Below are positions 24,655 to 37,590 of a stretch of DNA of 64,000 nt, in pieces (the first letter of the stretch is position 1; every line of letters starts with the position of its first letter). The translations under genes were made by a program, and so were the position numbers. The notes under the pieces were generated by a model that was given only the letters and a program-made list of their open reading frames with translations, was not told where the DNA came from and searched no databases. The stretch is taken from the NCBI GenBank assembly GCA_963457665.1, contig OY735209.1:57199519-57263518 (forward strand). Direction: 5' to 3'. The stretch comes from Thysanoteuthis rhombus. Lineage: Eukaryota; Mollusca; Cephalopoda; Oegopsida; Thysanoteuthidae.

Positions 24655-25600
24655 GGTGCAGAGACTTCTTTATTTTTAGTTGAAATTCAATACAAAAGCA
24701 AATAAGTATTAGCTTTAGATATAAAACCTTAAATCTAGCCACACATGCAATACCTCACTTCCTTTATCTACTGTCCGTAAAAGACCTCGACCCATGTGTA
24801 CCAGTACTCATTCGAAGCCCCAGCTTTCTCAGTTAGCTATCTCTCTCTCCCCCTTCCAGTCTCTCTAACCTACCGGCGGGTATAGTTTCCAATTCTTTTA
24901 CCATGACTATCATCTCTAGTCAACAAACTTCTTCCATATAAGAATCCATAAAGGCTTTATGGCGACTCAACACAAACAATGCCTTTTATTTATCTCTCTT
25001 CAGCTCCTTGCACCTAAAACTGAACCAACCGCCTTTTGAATAATCTAGCTTTGTCAATTATACCACTCCTCATTCAAGGAATCACTAATCAGGATCCATT
25101 CAATAGATAAAACAAATGATATTAGACTTGTTATGTCATGTGTTTCTCTAACTAATCACCGTTCTCTCCTATATTTCATTCTAATGCATAGAAACTCTCT
25201 CCTTAACAACTCCTTTTCAAGGCCTCTTCTATCACGATTGATCTTTTCCTAATGTTTACGTTTCCTTCTCAGCTTTGAATGTAATGCTTACCCATGCCTT
25301 TTTTGGTTACTCATTAAATGTACATCTTCATTTGCATTGTCTTTATTTTGATTATGATTACATTTAACCTCCGTGCCCACATTCAAACCCAGTGTGAAGA
25401 TTTCTCCCTTTTAACAGAGAACTGCCACAACCCTTATAGTGACGTCAGCATGTGGCGGGAAACTCAAAACACATTCGGCAGATTCTTTTGTTCACCACGA
25501 CTACTACCATTATCTTGCTACACAGAAACAACTACCATTACTACTCTCCTTCAGAATATAGTAATTATCACTCTTATACTGGAATGAAATCTCTTGTATC
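24655..25600 (+). repeat. 0.9-kb dispersed repeat, copy 2
   Basis: Direct-orientation partner of the copy at 20.90-21.83 kb, with an insertion of pyrimidine-rich sequence (CTCTCTCTCCCCC near 24.84 kb). Diverged enough to be old. The intervening 2.8 kb holds only a SINE head, a short coding-like remnant and R1. Confidence 0.65.
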
Positions 25601-25807
25601 AACCAATTCTAACTGATGTATATAAATGAAAAGAATTAATGAGGATATCAAAATACTCTTACATAAAACATTCAATTTTTCATATGATTTGCAACATCTG
25701 CTTTTGACACCTGGCTTATTTCTATTTCCCCCTCCCCCAGCAACCTCTGAAATGCTTTCAACAGATCTGTGTCATGAGGGCTACTGCTTGGCATCTGCCA
25801 TGGCATA

Positions 25808-26012
25808 CAGTGTTGCCAATTTAGCTCTTTTGATGCTAAATTCTAGCAGTACGAAAATTCAACATTTGGCGCTTTTTGATCAAATTTTTAGCACTATTTA
25901 GCTGTTTTCAAGCCATTTTAGGAAAATCTAGCAATAAAACAACGGCCATAAAATGAACAACAGTGCTTTATAGCCAGTTTTGAGGTCTTTTTTTTTGGAG
26001 TTGGCAACACTG
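25808..26012. mobile_element. hAT-like MITE, copy 1
   Basis: The termini CAGTGTTGCCAATTTAG and, reverse-complemented from the right end, CAGTGTTGCCAACTCC form a 12-bp perfect terminal inverted repeat. Length 205 bp, interior rich in TTAGC/GCTAAA motifs. CAGTGTTGCCAA is a terminus type seen in hAT-superfamily elements; an 8-bp target duplication is not apparent. A second copy in inverted orientation lies at 36.5 kb. Confidence 0.7.
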
Positions 26013-26554
26013 AGTTTTTATTTTTATCATTCTAACCTAAACTATACCATACACAGGTTTTATGTTACAGAAGAAACAAAATATATTCTAGAACAATCTC
26101 AGTGAGCATTACCAAGTATTGAGATCTATCCTCAATGGGTGCCCCATATTTGTGGACTTGAGCCTAAGCTAACCTCAAGTAAATAATATACTGAACAACA
26201 AAAATTACCCTAATAATGTCTTTAGTGTCTGCAAAAGATCGATGACTTGAAAGCTAGTCTCCCTAGCTTGTCAAGCAAGTTTAATCTTCTCTGGGTGCTC
26301 CATTATTGTAGCCTTTTGCCAAACCAAGCTAAGCAGGTATATTTTTGAGTCATGTTGACTGCATTGAACAGCAGTTTTACTTGCAAATTTATCTCAATAG
26401 TCAAGAGTCATGGATTAGACATCCAACCTTGTAGACCTAATACAGTAACATTACATTGTACTAAAAAGAGAGGGTCAAGGCATACACTTACTCCAGGGGT
26501 ATTACAAGGTATTTTTTTTTTTTAAACAAAAAAAAAACTTAGTAACATTAGATA

Positions 26555-27198
26555 CAGTAGACCTTCATTAATCTGGCAATCATGATCCGATTCTTTCATT
26601 AATTCAGCATCGATTTCAAAATTCCCAGGCCACTGTAATTTCAAATCTCCTGGGGTACAGCACCAACTTGCTGCACATTGTTTTGGTAGCAATAAATCTG
26701 TTCACCTGCAGACACACCCTTGTTCACTTGCATTTATCGATATCATTTGCTCTTATTAAACCCCAATTATGGCTCAAGTGAATAAAGTCAGTGCATCCTA
26801 TGCCATGGAGCGAAAAACACCAATGTACAATATAAAGAAACAAAGAAAACTACTATGTTTCCTGCTGATGGTGGCTAAAAGAAACACATGTGATCAAGGA
26901 AGAAAACAAAAAAAGAAAGTTCAGACCTAGATAGAGTACTGATAAAGTGGTTTCAGCTTTGTGAGGGTGAAGGTCTTGAACTGTCTGGAGATATGGTGTA
27001 AGAGCAAGGAAGAGTGTTTCACAAAGAACTATAACTACATTTAATGTTTCTGTTCCCTTGATTGTACCAATTTACATCATATTTTAAAGGTATGATGAGG
27101 TGGTTAGCTATTTAGAGGTTATTGTTGAGTGATTCAGCATTTTCACTAATCCTGCATTCTCTAGGTCCCAATGGCTCCGGATTAGTCAAGGTCTACCG
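26555..27198 (+). mobile_element. pogo/Tigger-like DNA transposon remnant
   Basis: Flanked by TA on both sides (26553-26554 and 27199-27200), the expected target duplication. Left terminus CAGTAGACCTTCATTAATC; reverse complement of right terminus CGGTAGACCTTGACTAATCC; these pair over about 24 bp. The interior near 26.93-27.03 kb reads LDRVLIKWFQLCEGEGLELS then GDMV, matching the second half of the CENP-B-type DNA-binding domain of Tigger transposases (ALxxWFxxxRxxGxPxSGxxxxxKA). The DDE catalytic domain is gone, leaving 644 bp, so this is an internally deleted non-autonomous copy. The helix-turn-helix first half is not convincing. Confidence 0.8.
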
Positions 27199-27200
27199 TA

Positions 27201-30200
27201 TTGTAGTTCAGATATTTCTCATACCAATACAAAAGAAATATCCTTTCCACACATTGCCAATTTTATAAATAAAAGATTCAAATATTTGTAATCTCCAAGA
27301 AGCAAAACAGACCAGCTGTTCAAATTCTTCCATTAGTCTGTAGGGATATGGCACAAATGCAAATAGTGAAGTCCAAATTGATAATCTGGTAATTAGCTGT
27401 GCACTGGCAACAAACATCCATCAGGAAATCTAGTTAATCTCCACAAATTTCGAGTAAGTCCCATGACAGTCAAAACAGCTTACTGTCAGTGAAATGTTAT
27501 TTCAAGTAACGTATATCAAATGAGTAATACAGGAAACCTCAACCTAAAAATATCCAACCGTGGTGCTGAGACTTATGTTTCGAATGAATGAAATGGGGGG
27601 GGGGGTTAATGATTCATGATTCATGAATCATAGAATGGCTACAAATAAGGAGTCATTCAGGTCTATATCTTTTCATTTCCGACATTGTCCCACAAGATAT
27701 ATAAAAGGGAATAATCATTTGGAAGCAGGACAATAAAATATTTTTCTAATGCGTCATAATCAATTATGTATCTTAGTAATACAAAGAAATTCGATGGGAA
27801 AAAAAAAAGAAAAAAGTAGGCAATGCTGTCTCATTGGATATGCTGTCATCTACACACATATCGACAGTCCATAAAGATAACTATCTAGGAAAACCATAAA
27901 AATGTCTACTGATGCTATGTATGATAGATACGGCTCCTATTATGTTGTAGTGATTATCTAGTTAATAAAATTATCAGTATCTGATTCCAATTAAATACCT
28001 AACTATGTAACCAACTACTATTGAATTATAATTTTACTATTCAGTATAATGGGTAAAAATCCATAGTAGTATCTAGACAAGAAAACACAATTCTTTTAAG
28101 GCTGGCTCTGGCTGATGCTAGTAGTACTCTGTACATGAGAGGAAGAAAAATATCAGACCCTTTCTTTCCCTAATAGCTGTATGTACAAAATTAAGAAGGC
28201 AGCTATCTGGTAAGTGATGTTGAATTGAAATAGTAAATACAAATTGTAATGCATTGAGAAATGTGCATTTAAAATAGGCATGCAATGGAATAAGATAAAG
28301 AACAAGATTGAAAATAACAAAGAATGTATTATTGAAATATGTATGAAATATGATTCAATTAGAATTCTCATTAGAGGAAGTAAGAGGAGAATGTGCTTTC
28401 AAAGTTGTTTTACGATTTGTTAGAATAATGTTGTTCGTAGTTTAATGTTGATATAAGTACATAATATTCATATGTAGTTAAGAAAGGTTCCGTGTGTTTG
28501 CAGTAAGTGAAGAAACTATATAGTGCTGGTTCGTATGTTAGCGTGCATATGAATGTATACGTCTGTAACTATTTGAAATGGTTTTTATGCTATGTTGTGG
28601 GAACAGCCAACATTCTTCTAAGCACTGGGCGAGGATCTAATCGTATGCACTTATTTGATAGAAGAGGGTAAATATTTGAGCGTTAGATGCAAGATTCATT
28701 GTCATTTAGAATCGATTTTATCAAAATTTTAACCCTACCTCAGAAAAAAAAAAAAAAACCATTTTATACTAGACTGTGCGTTTCAGATGAGGCCATTTTC
28801 AAAACTGATACCTAAATGTACTTATTGCTGTAAGATGAAGGGTGTTTTCCTGCAAAATGAAGTTTTTCCAGATGAAACATTTTCATACCAAACTGATTTT
28901 CATGTTTTATTAATTGATTAGGCAAGTAAATTAGTATTTTTGTTTCAAATGACCAGAGATATCAATTCATAACAACACAGACTATTTTTGATTGCTCAAT
29001 GAATTTCTCAAAGACAGATAGAATGTGCAGGCTGAAGAAAAACATAAATATCCCGGTTATAATTTTTTGTAAATCTTGAAAATGTCCCATTTTTTACATT
29101 ATTTTCCTTTAATGAACTTTTGGATTAGAAAACGAATTTAATTTTTAAAAAAAAGAATAAATAAATAAATAAATCGATCAATGTGACTTATTCAAATTAC
29201 TAAAAACAAAACTGAAGCTATCAAAATAACTCATCCAACCAAATTCACGTAAGTTTTCTACACATGTTCACTCTCGTACCAGACTGCCAGTCGATTTGAT
29301 GCAGGTTCAAATCATGCCAGATCTGTATCATTTTATAAATTGGTTTGGTTTAGCATGACTCTTTGGACTGAACAGATAAACAAACCAGCAAATACAGTGT
29401 CAATGATATTCATAAGTATAGATGATTTAAAAACCTTCAACACACATACCACGGGAAGAGATATATGTTGTGAAACTGACCAGGATATCAACTGATTGTA
29501 GTAAACAGTTCTACTTCCTTTTTTTATTTCTTCCCAACCCAATAAAACACAAAAGCAAAAAAACAGCTGGGAACCAACAAAAATGTTTACATTTTCAGCT
29601 GAATAAATCAAACAGAAATAGAAAACGAGACTTGTGTGCCCTGACATATTTCCAATTTATTTTCCCAGTTAGTTGTACATTTCAACAAAAGGCATTACTT
29701 CTAGATGAGACTCAAAAAGCAAATCTCAAAGAAGTTATTGTTTGCAGATCAATTTCTGCTTTAAGGGAAACTAACCTGATAAGAGCAAAATAATAAATCA
29801 GTTCTTGCAAAGAACTGCTTTAAAATCAGTAATTTTTCCTTTCAAATTGATTCATTTTAAATTGCCTTCTTTCATCATTACTACATTTCTATCAAGTTAC
29901 TCTTAGAATTGACCTATTGCATTTGTTAGCAAGAGATGAATAAGTACACTGTTGACTGGACTCTCCAAAATTTGACTTATTTGACTGCTTCAACTTGGAT
30001 ATTTTTTTTTTCTTTGTAAATATCAATTATTTATCACTATGCTAATTTTCTCAGATAATTTTGTTAAATCCACTTTTTAAAAAAATGACACACCAGAAGA
30101 GATATTTAATTGCCAAAACTAAGTCGGAAAACCATTGCTGACAACATTTTCCAAGCTCTACCCCATGGCTGTCAACACGTTCCAAACAGTCATCCTTCCT

Positions 30201-32473
30201 CTGCTTGTGAAGAATCTGTTGCCAGCTATTTGCTGGTTACAACAAAACAGCCTCTATGACAAAACACTGAATAAGACCTTTTATGCAAATTTAAGTATTC
30301 ATATGAATGAAGTTATCTTCAATTTTGTCCATAAAATAAAGGGTTCCTTCCCGTTTAGGCTGCTTTGGCAGGGGATGTTTAATGGTCACAACTTTGGAGG
30401 GGGATGATTTTCAAATGGCCACTCAAGGGGGTGGGGATGGTAAAATGATCTCTTTTGTATTACAAAAGGCAGTTTTCATTCCTCGATTATATGATACATT
30501 GTTTCCTTATATTCCTTCATTGCAGTGCAGACAGATTATAAATGTGGCGTGAAATGATTGTAACAGTCTTTCCGGACTTGAAATCAGTTGACCTTTGCAT
30601 CACTCAAAGCATAACCAGAGAAAATGGACATTTCTTATAAGGAAAAGAGCTGAATTATCAAGATGTATTCACTCATTTTTTTTAATGAGATTCATAGCTG
30701 ACAGCATAAAACTGCAGGTGAGTTCCTGATAGAAGAGGCATCATTAAACACAAAAACATATATACATATACTGGTATTTACGAACACCCATCTGTTGTTA
30801 CAGTATTGTTTTTGGGGAGTTAAGATATCAAATTCATACATCATCACCATATTTGCTGGATTATCAACAACAAAAAAAAAAAGTTTCAAGAGTGATAGAG
30901 AAGGACAAAGGTCTTCAAATATAAAACTGAATCCAATAAACTAGAATAATGAATGGAACAGCAAGGGATCATATGAAGGGAAAGCACCCAAAATTTGAAT
31001 CAAGTCATAAGGCCAAATATGACCAGTCACCAATTGTTTGAAGAATTTCTCTAATTGAATTGTTTTTCCACAAAACTGAAAATTTTCTAGAGCTTAATCA
31101 GGTATCACGGATTGAATGCACAAAAATTACACGCAAAAAAGTTCTTTGCTTTTATCCAATATGCAACTTTATTAATTTCTTGCAAAAAATAAATGAAGTT
31201 TTGATATAATTATCCTTGTTTTGATTAAATCATAAATATCTGTTTATTCATTTTTTACTAAAAAAAATTGAGCCAATAAATTTCAAGTGGAATTTGTTCG
31301 TTTACTTTTCAGTAAGAAGAGCTGGTATACCACGAGACAAACGGTGACAGGTCAAATTTTGACTTAATGACATGAATCAAATTTGCGGTACCTTTTCTAT
31401 GGTACCACCAAATCTACATTATAAATATTTCTTTTATCCCCAAAAGATTATCCTTGTGAGTCTTGTACACATCTTACATACGACTGTCTTATAGGCTTAT
31501 ATAAGCTAAATGAGAATATTAAAATTTCAATTCGAAAAGTGTAATGTAAAGAATGGTCACTCAATTTTATGATAACAGAGAGATAATGAGTTTGAAGATA
31601 GAGTTACATTTCAAGTAATAATGTTTATTGAAATTACAACAGCCACACGCAAACAAAAAATTGGTTGATAAACAACTGTTTGCACAATTCACATGATAGA
31701 CCATTGATGAATATAGAATTGTTTACTTGAATAAGAATATTGATTTCCAAAAATAGGGCAAGAGAGAAATAAGAAAAAAATTTGATATTGTATTACTCTG
31801 GAACATTGAGAGTAACTTGGGATACATAGCCACTCTATAATACCAGTGGGGAGAAGGCACTACAAATTGTGATTCTAGTTGAATAATTAAAATACAAACA
31901 GACTTATGTGTGAAACCATTAGTAATGTAAGTTGAAGGTTAGTGATCTTCCTAGTAAACTCTTGTAAATATTTACACTTCATAGAGGAAAAAGATCACAT
32001 AACTACTTGCCTGCCTTTCAACCCGTCTGCTAGTCTACCTTTCTACCTGTCTGCAAGTCTATCAATCTTAGAGAACCCAAATTAATATTCCAGCTTGATC
32101 ACTTTAAAGTATAACTTTCCAAACTGCCTATGCCCAAGAGAGAAGGAAGACTTTCCAGTATCTTGGCACCGATTTCCTTGCCAGGTCGACTAGATCAGGT
32201 TGGCTTGCAGTTAACATTAGATATTTAACAGAGAGCAGTAAATCTAAATGCAACATATAAAAATCCAGATTCAAAACTAACCAACCTTGCTTACTCCCAG
32301 TCTCTTCACAATCCATCAAAATCAATATGTGCATCTTTGAGGTGAATGGATGGATGGATTCATTGCAATCAAAAAAGAAATTACTGATTAGCAACTAATC
32401 TAAGTTCCTTCATACCTAAGAACAAAGAAACAATGTGAAGAGATAATTACAAGTACAAGCAAGCAGACACACA
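27201..32473. other. No gene seen over 5.3 kb
   Basis: AT-rich sequence. Points of note are a G9 run and nested palindrome ATTCATGATTCATGAAT at 27.60-27.63 kb, a TAAA tetramer run at 29.16 kb (AATAAATAAATAAATAAAT), and several A/T homopolymers. Open frames at 29470-29793 and 29333-29647 overlap on opposite strands and resemble no known family. Confidence 0.45.
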
Positions 32474-32870
32474 TTATCATCAGCCTTCTAGTATCTTTCA
32501 TTGGACATTAACCTTCCAAGATTTGCCATACCACTTTATCATGGGTGTCCTGAAGACAGTACTTTCTTGACTTGTCCAGTTTGTCACACCATCTTATCTT
32601 CTGTCAACCAGTTTGGCATATAATCTCTGAGGATCCAAATTATGAGTGTCAGTGCGATGTCCAGCTGTTGTCTTACATTCTTGCAACATGACCAGCCCAT
32701 TGCCATTTCAGCTTTCTACTGGATCCTATCATATCTCTGATGCCTGTTTTTTCTGTATTATACTCTGCTGTCTTCTGATCTCACCATGCGATGTTGAACA
32801 TGATTCTTTCTATGGCTCTCAGTGTGAGGATTGATTTTTTGATTAGGTTCCAGGTTTCAGCTCCATAGAT
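32474..32870 (-). mobile_element. RTE-type LINE, 3' fragment (copy H)
   Basis: Minus strand, 5'-truncated. Starting from the 3' side it carries the tail GGCTGATGATAATG, the last conserved block, and the GHVARM-like, KTAQY-like and AETW.LI-type segments in the order seen in copies D and F. It has several stops and indels. The plus-strand 62-codon frame here is only its antisense shadow. Confidence 0.8.
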
Positions 32871-35800
32871 TGCAAGAAATTACCCTTGCCATAAAAAAAT
32901 GATGGCCCTATTTGAATAATTTTGCAATCGTAAAAACATAAAAGCTTACGAGATAGATAAGTATGAATTTGAATATTATTGAGTACAATCATCTTTCTCT
33001 TATAAATAAAGAAATAGTCTTCTAAGGGAAATAACTTTTTCATAAAATTATTTTCATAAAGTTATTTCCCCATGGGATATTACAGACAGAAAATATAGAC
33101 ACAAACTTATTGTATAATATAAGTAGACTAGTTGTTAATGTAACTGGTGATCATGAGCATCAAAACTTTCCATTTGCACTAATGATTACTTAATGACATA
33201 GCAAATTCTGGCAATAGGAAAATTTTGAATACCTTTTTGAAAATTCAGGTTTTAAGCACATCTTAATGTTAAGCCTGAAAAGATAAGGAAACAAATTTTG
33301 CAATCTTTAATCTGAAATTTGTTGTAGCAAGTTCAGTACTCTTGTGAGCAGAGCATTTGAAATCAGGATGAAAAGTAGTTTTAAATGGTCAGGTATTAAT
33401 ACAAGTTTTGCTGACTGAATATGAATATCATACGTATGTACTCAGGCTTAAAAAATTAACACATTTATCCCAGATTACATTTTACATCATTTGTTTCCTT
33501 CAATAGTTCACCAGAATTCTCCTCTTCAAAATGGACAATCTCATGATAACACTTGCTAACAAATTAGTATTAAATTACTTGGGCGATAAATAGAAACAAA
33601 ATCAGTATGTCTATCTACGATAGGTATGAAGAGAATCTTATATTCCAGGCTATAATGCCTGAATGCAAATGCATTTTTTCAATTTCTGCTCACTGCAATT
33701 AATTCTGACTAGTTGTATATCTAAAGCCCATGGGGGGTCAGCATACTATCTATGATAGCAGCACATTATACGCTGGGCATTTTTTTAGATAATTTCTCAA
33801 CAAATTGCATCTTCTAAACCAGCTTATATGATAGATACGTTTTTTTTCATAACATGTAAAAGAACTTTATGTTCATAAGTATAAAAATTTACCACATACG
33901 AATTGTTTTATAGGGGGTGCAAGTGGCCTGATGGTCATCATCCCAGAAAATGGAATCAGCTAGCTAATTTCAAACTCTGGCTGAGACTGTTGGCATTCAC
34001 TTTGCACTAATGCCCTTGGGAAAGCCATTAATCCATCTTTCACCCCAGCTATTGGTAAGTTACACAGCAGACTGGACTCTTTAGCTTCAGTTAGCAACCA
34101 GCCTAGGAAGCAAGACAACCTTGAATTCAAACCATTAGGCATTTCCGAGATAAAAAGAGGAGGATTGAGCAAGTGAATAGTAACTCCAACCTATAAAAAC
34201 CTAATCAGCACTGAAGCTGCAGCAGCATCTCTCTTAACAAAGCAGGTTATTGTTATGACCTTGTGCCCCAATAAAGAGTCCATAGAAATAAGTAAAACAA
34301 TTTGGTTTATAATTTTTTTACTCAATGGGAATCTTTAATAAATGTAGAAATTTGTTTTGAAGTAATTGTTTAAAGTTTTCAGAAGATTATCTACACTGTT
34401 CCATCAATCATCTTGACTAGTATCCTCATCTTTGCTGTTTTACTCACATTATAACACATGTTTGATTTTCTTCAAATATATATTGGACCAATAGTCCAGA
34501 TTTGTAGCATAGTACGTTTTTGATTTCAATCTCAAAGTTATCTTTTAAAAATTCGGCACAATAACGCTTTCGAAGAACTCAAAGTTGATACATCTGAAAG
34601 ATTCATTTTTCAGTCTTCATCAGACGTCATTTGTTTATTTGATAACACAATCTGTGTTTTGATTAAAGTTTTTTATATTGCAGGATACTATTTCTCCACA
34701 ATATTGTCTTTATATAGTTGATAGGGTCTGAATTCTACATTTCAGCCTTGTTTAGATGGAATTACATTAAATTTTGATTAAGGCATGAGAGGCATAAAAT
34801 TCTATGATTTCTTTTTTAAATATTTCTAATATATCTTAAAACCAAACAATTTTATCATTTTTTATTTGGTTTTTTAATTTTAAGATTGACTGACTTTTTA
34901 TTTCCAATATGAATTTCTATTTTGAAATGTACATACAAAAATAATTCTATTATAACTTCAATCATGAACTTTTTCAGCCTCCAGCAATATTTTGTTCCGA
35001 TAGTCTACAAAGATGATCTACTAACTTGATATAACTACTTTAAAAATCCCCTTGAACTTCATAAATTGAAAAAAAAAATTATTAGTCTTTTTTTCAAAAC
35101 TAAATTTATTTCAGTCTTTCTATGTTCATTTTCAAAGTTGTTGGCAGATGGAAGTTTACAATTGCAGTTGTAATAAACTTATTTCTGTATGTATATTGAA
35201 AAAAATAAATAAATAAATAAAGAATGGAAATTCACATCGGAAATAAAAGGTCGGTAAGTCAATTAAGTTCAAAATTGAAACTAAACAAAAAGTTAATAAA
35301 ATGAAATTGTTTGGTGTAGAGATATTTCTAAACAGAAATAGTGGATTTATGCTGCTCTATCACCAAAAATATAATGTGATTTGATCAAAACAAGGATGAA
35401 ATGAATCCAGACCGTTTTAACATCATAAAAAGAATAATGTGAAGAATTAGTGTCACAGAATTTTTTTAACTTCAATCAAAATAAGATCATGATTGAAGTG
35501 ATAAATGGTAACTTTCTACAAATCTGAAAAAATATTGAATCATCATTTGTCGTTTCTTTGGAAATCCACATGTAATTCATTAATCATGATATTAGAGGAC
35601 TGTTAGTTTGCTCAGGCATTATGAAAATACAACTTGAAATACTAAAAATTGAGACATTAAAGTTATGTTGAATGATATGATTTTTATACCAATTTAATTT
35701 TTGTAGAATCTAGTCATTCAAAGCCCTGACATATGCTGGCTGACAGGTCCTATTCACTTCCTTGAGGGTGACATAAAAATCATACATATCTAGTTGAAGC

Positions 35801-36547
35801 GAAATTGGCTGTATTTGACAAAAGCCACAAAATATAAAATCTTCAAAGTAAACAGGAACTTTACTTGACATTCAACAAACATTAGCTAAAGACTAAAAAT
35901 AGGAAACCAAGTTAAAAATAGAAGCAGGAAAAGCCAACAGACACGTAGAAAGCTATCATTACTTTTCATATACAGCATTGATTTTTGACAAGGAGAAGTC
36001 AGCAGCCACGTGACACTGGAGAAAATGATAATTAGCAATTTTATAGGTTAGTAATTACAACCTATCACCTTAGGAGGGATGCCCCCACCCCAAATTATCT
36101 AGTCCTTGAAACGCCCATGATGAAATCTTCTGGAGTGTCCCAATGACCAAGAGTTATTGTATGGATAAGAGCAAAACATTACAAGCATTATGAATCTATC
36201 AAAATCTTTTGTTTTACTCTAAAAGAGAAGAAGTAAAGAATAAAATAATTATGGGGTTTAGTATGAACTAAGATTTTGTATTCCACTGGCTCAATATTGA
36301 GTTCAGCACGTTGGTGTCAGTACTGAGTAAAGAAAAACTAACTGCTAGAGCCTTCTATATTTGAGAAATGTCATGGTTAGTGTTTCGCAATTGTGCAGAA
36401 GCAATTGGCATTCATTGTTTTACTCAATGCATGTAACCAAAAATGACTACTACTATCTTCGAGATTCTAGCATTCAGATCTAGAACCATCTATACAGAGG
36501 CATTCCTAGAGTTGGTGTCAACCGGGGCGGTATCTCAGGGTGTCAGC
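32871..36547. other. No gene seen over 3.7 kb
   Basis: Contains one strong palindrome (33026-33070) and TAAA runs near 35.20 kb. Just before 36.55 kb, CAGAGGCATTCCTAGAGTTG and GGGGCGGTATCTCAGGGTGT (36.50-36.54 kb) look like one end of an unrelated transposon of the CAGAGGCGTAGC type. Confidence 0.4.
33026..33070. repeat. Perfect 13-bp palindrome
   Basis: GGGAAATAACTTT and AAAGTTATTTCCC with a 19-base loop. AAGGGAAATAACT resembles an abundant motif I associate with mollusc MITEs (AAGGGAGATAACT), so this may be a minimal foldback remnant. Confidence 0.7.
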
Positions 36548-36735
36548 CAAGTGTTGCCAACATAAACATTTCTTCACGCTAAATTGACCTAAAAAAAGTG
36601 TCAGCACTTGAATGGCCACACTTGATAGTTGAAAATGGCTAGATTTGTCCAAAATGGTTAGAAAATAGCTACAAATTGGCTCTAATTACAGAAAAATAAT
36701 GCAAAATGTAGAATTTTAGCACTGCCAAAATAAGA
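36548..36735. mobile_element. hAT-like MITE, copy 2 (inverted)
   Basis: Begins CAAGTGTTGCCAAC and continues with ATGGCTAGATTTGTCCAAAA, TGG.TAGAAAATAGCTA and AATGTAGAATTTTAGCACTG, which match the reverse complement of the element at 25.8 kb. The right end is eroded. Confidence 0.6.
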
Positions 36736-36759
36736 AATACGCTATATTTCGCAATACAG

Positions 36760-36762
<3 letters not shown>

Positions 36763-36804
<42 letters not shown>
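36763..36804. repeat. AT microsatellite with palindromic flanks
   Basis: TA repeat bounded by GGTG on the left and CACC on the right, so the whole locus is a perfect palindrome able to extrude as a hairpin. Confidence 0.9.
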
Positions 36805-36807
<3 letters not shown>

Positions 36808-37199
36808 CGCAAAAGGTATGTCCTTTTGCATGTATGTGAAGGGAATTTTTTTTTTTTTCTACGTAGGCTTCTACCTAATATAATTTCTTTGCGGGTATAT
36901 TCAAATGTTATAAAACAAGAAATCATATTTCATTAACAGTTGAAGTTTTTCTCCCCGCCCCAGGATGTTACTTGGAAAAAAAAAAAAAACGCAATGTTTT
37001 CATCCCCTAATTTCAAAACCATTGCTCCTAGAGCCCTATTTTCCTTGCTTTTCATTGCACCATGTACATCATCCTACTAAAACTATGTCAAAAATCAAAA
37101 AGTTTCTTTCAGTTAGTAGTACAGAGTATTGAGTTAATCTTACATGGACAAGTTTTCTGTTTACCTACTAAGACAGCAACTGTTTTTTTCTTTTAGTTT

Positions 37200-37590
37200 A
37201 CCACTATTGAATTACCACGAATTTTTGGGTTCAGTACAGATGTTCTGTTTTAAGAAGTAAGAGGAGATATTTGGGGGTTGGTCAAAAGGACAATAGAGTA
37301 ATACGGATTACTGTCAGTTACAATCGCATTTGGGCAAAAGGCATCAATCAGAAAGATAACAGTAAATATGAATATTTTGATTGAATTTATACTATTCAAG
37401 TAATCTAATTTAGTATTTTTTTGTAAATTCCAATGAAAAAATATTTCATTATTTATTTTGAACCCTAGATTCATACAAAATTTAAATCAAAACGTATAAT
37501 TATGTCTTTAATAGCAAATTTTATTTTGTGAATTTGAAGGAATAAAAGGTTTTAATTCCATTTTCAGAACATCACATCTTTGGAACATTA
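37200..37590 (+). repeat. Dispersed repeat R1, copy 2
   Basis: The first part (GGTCAAAAGGACAATAGAGTAA, then a GGCAAAAGGCATCA block) matches 46.43-46.51 kb; the later part (TATAATTATGTCTTTAATAG, then AATAAAAGGTTTTAATTCCA) matches 23.8-23.9 and 46.8-46.9 kb. Confidence 0.55.

Noticed and set aside
29303-29320. B-box-like GGTTCAAATCA
   Set aside because: No A box at the right distance upstream and no tRNA-like folding.
29333-29793. Overlapping frames of 104 and 107 codons on opposite strands
   Set aside because: No family resemblance, no splice-compatible context seen, overlap on opposite strands suggests chance.
30135-30407. 90-codon frame with hydrophobic stretch
   Set aside because: No recognisable domain; ends in low-complexity Gly run; likely chance.
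33915-34130. tRNA-like TGGCCTGATGG and TTCAAACC
   Set aside because: The two motifs are about 200 bases apart, far beyond tRNA or SINE spacing.
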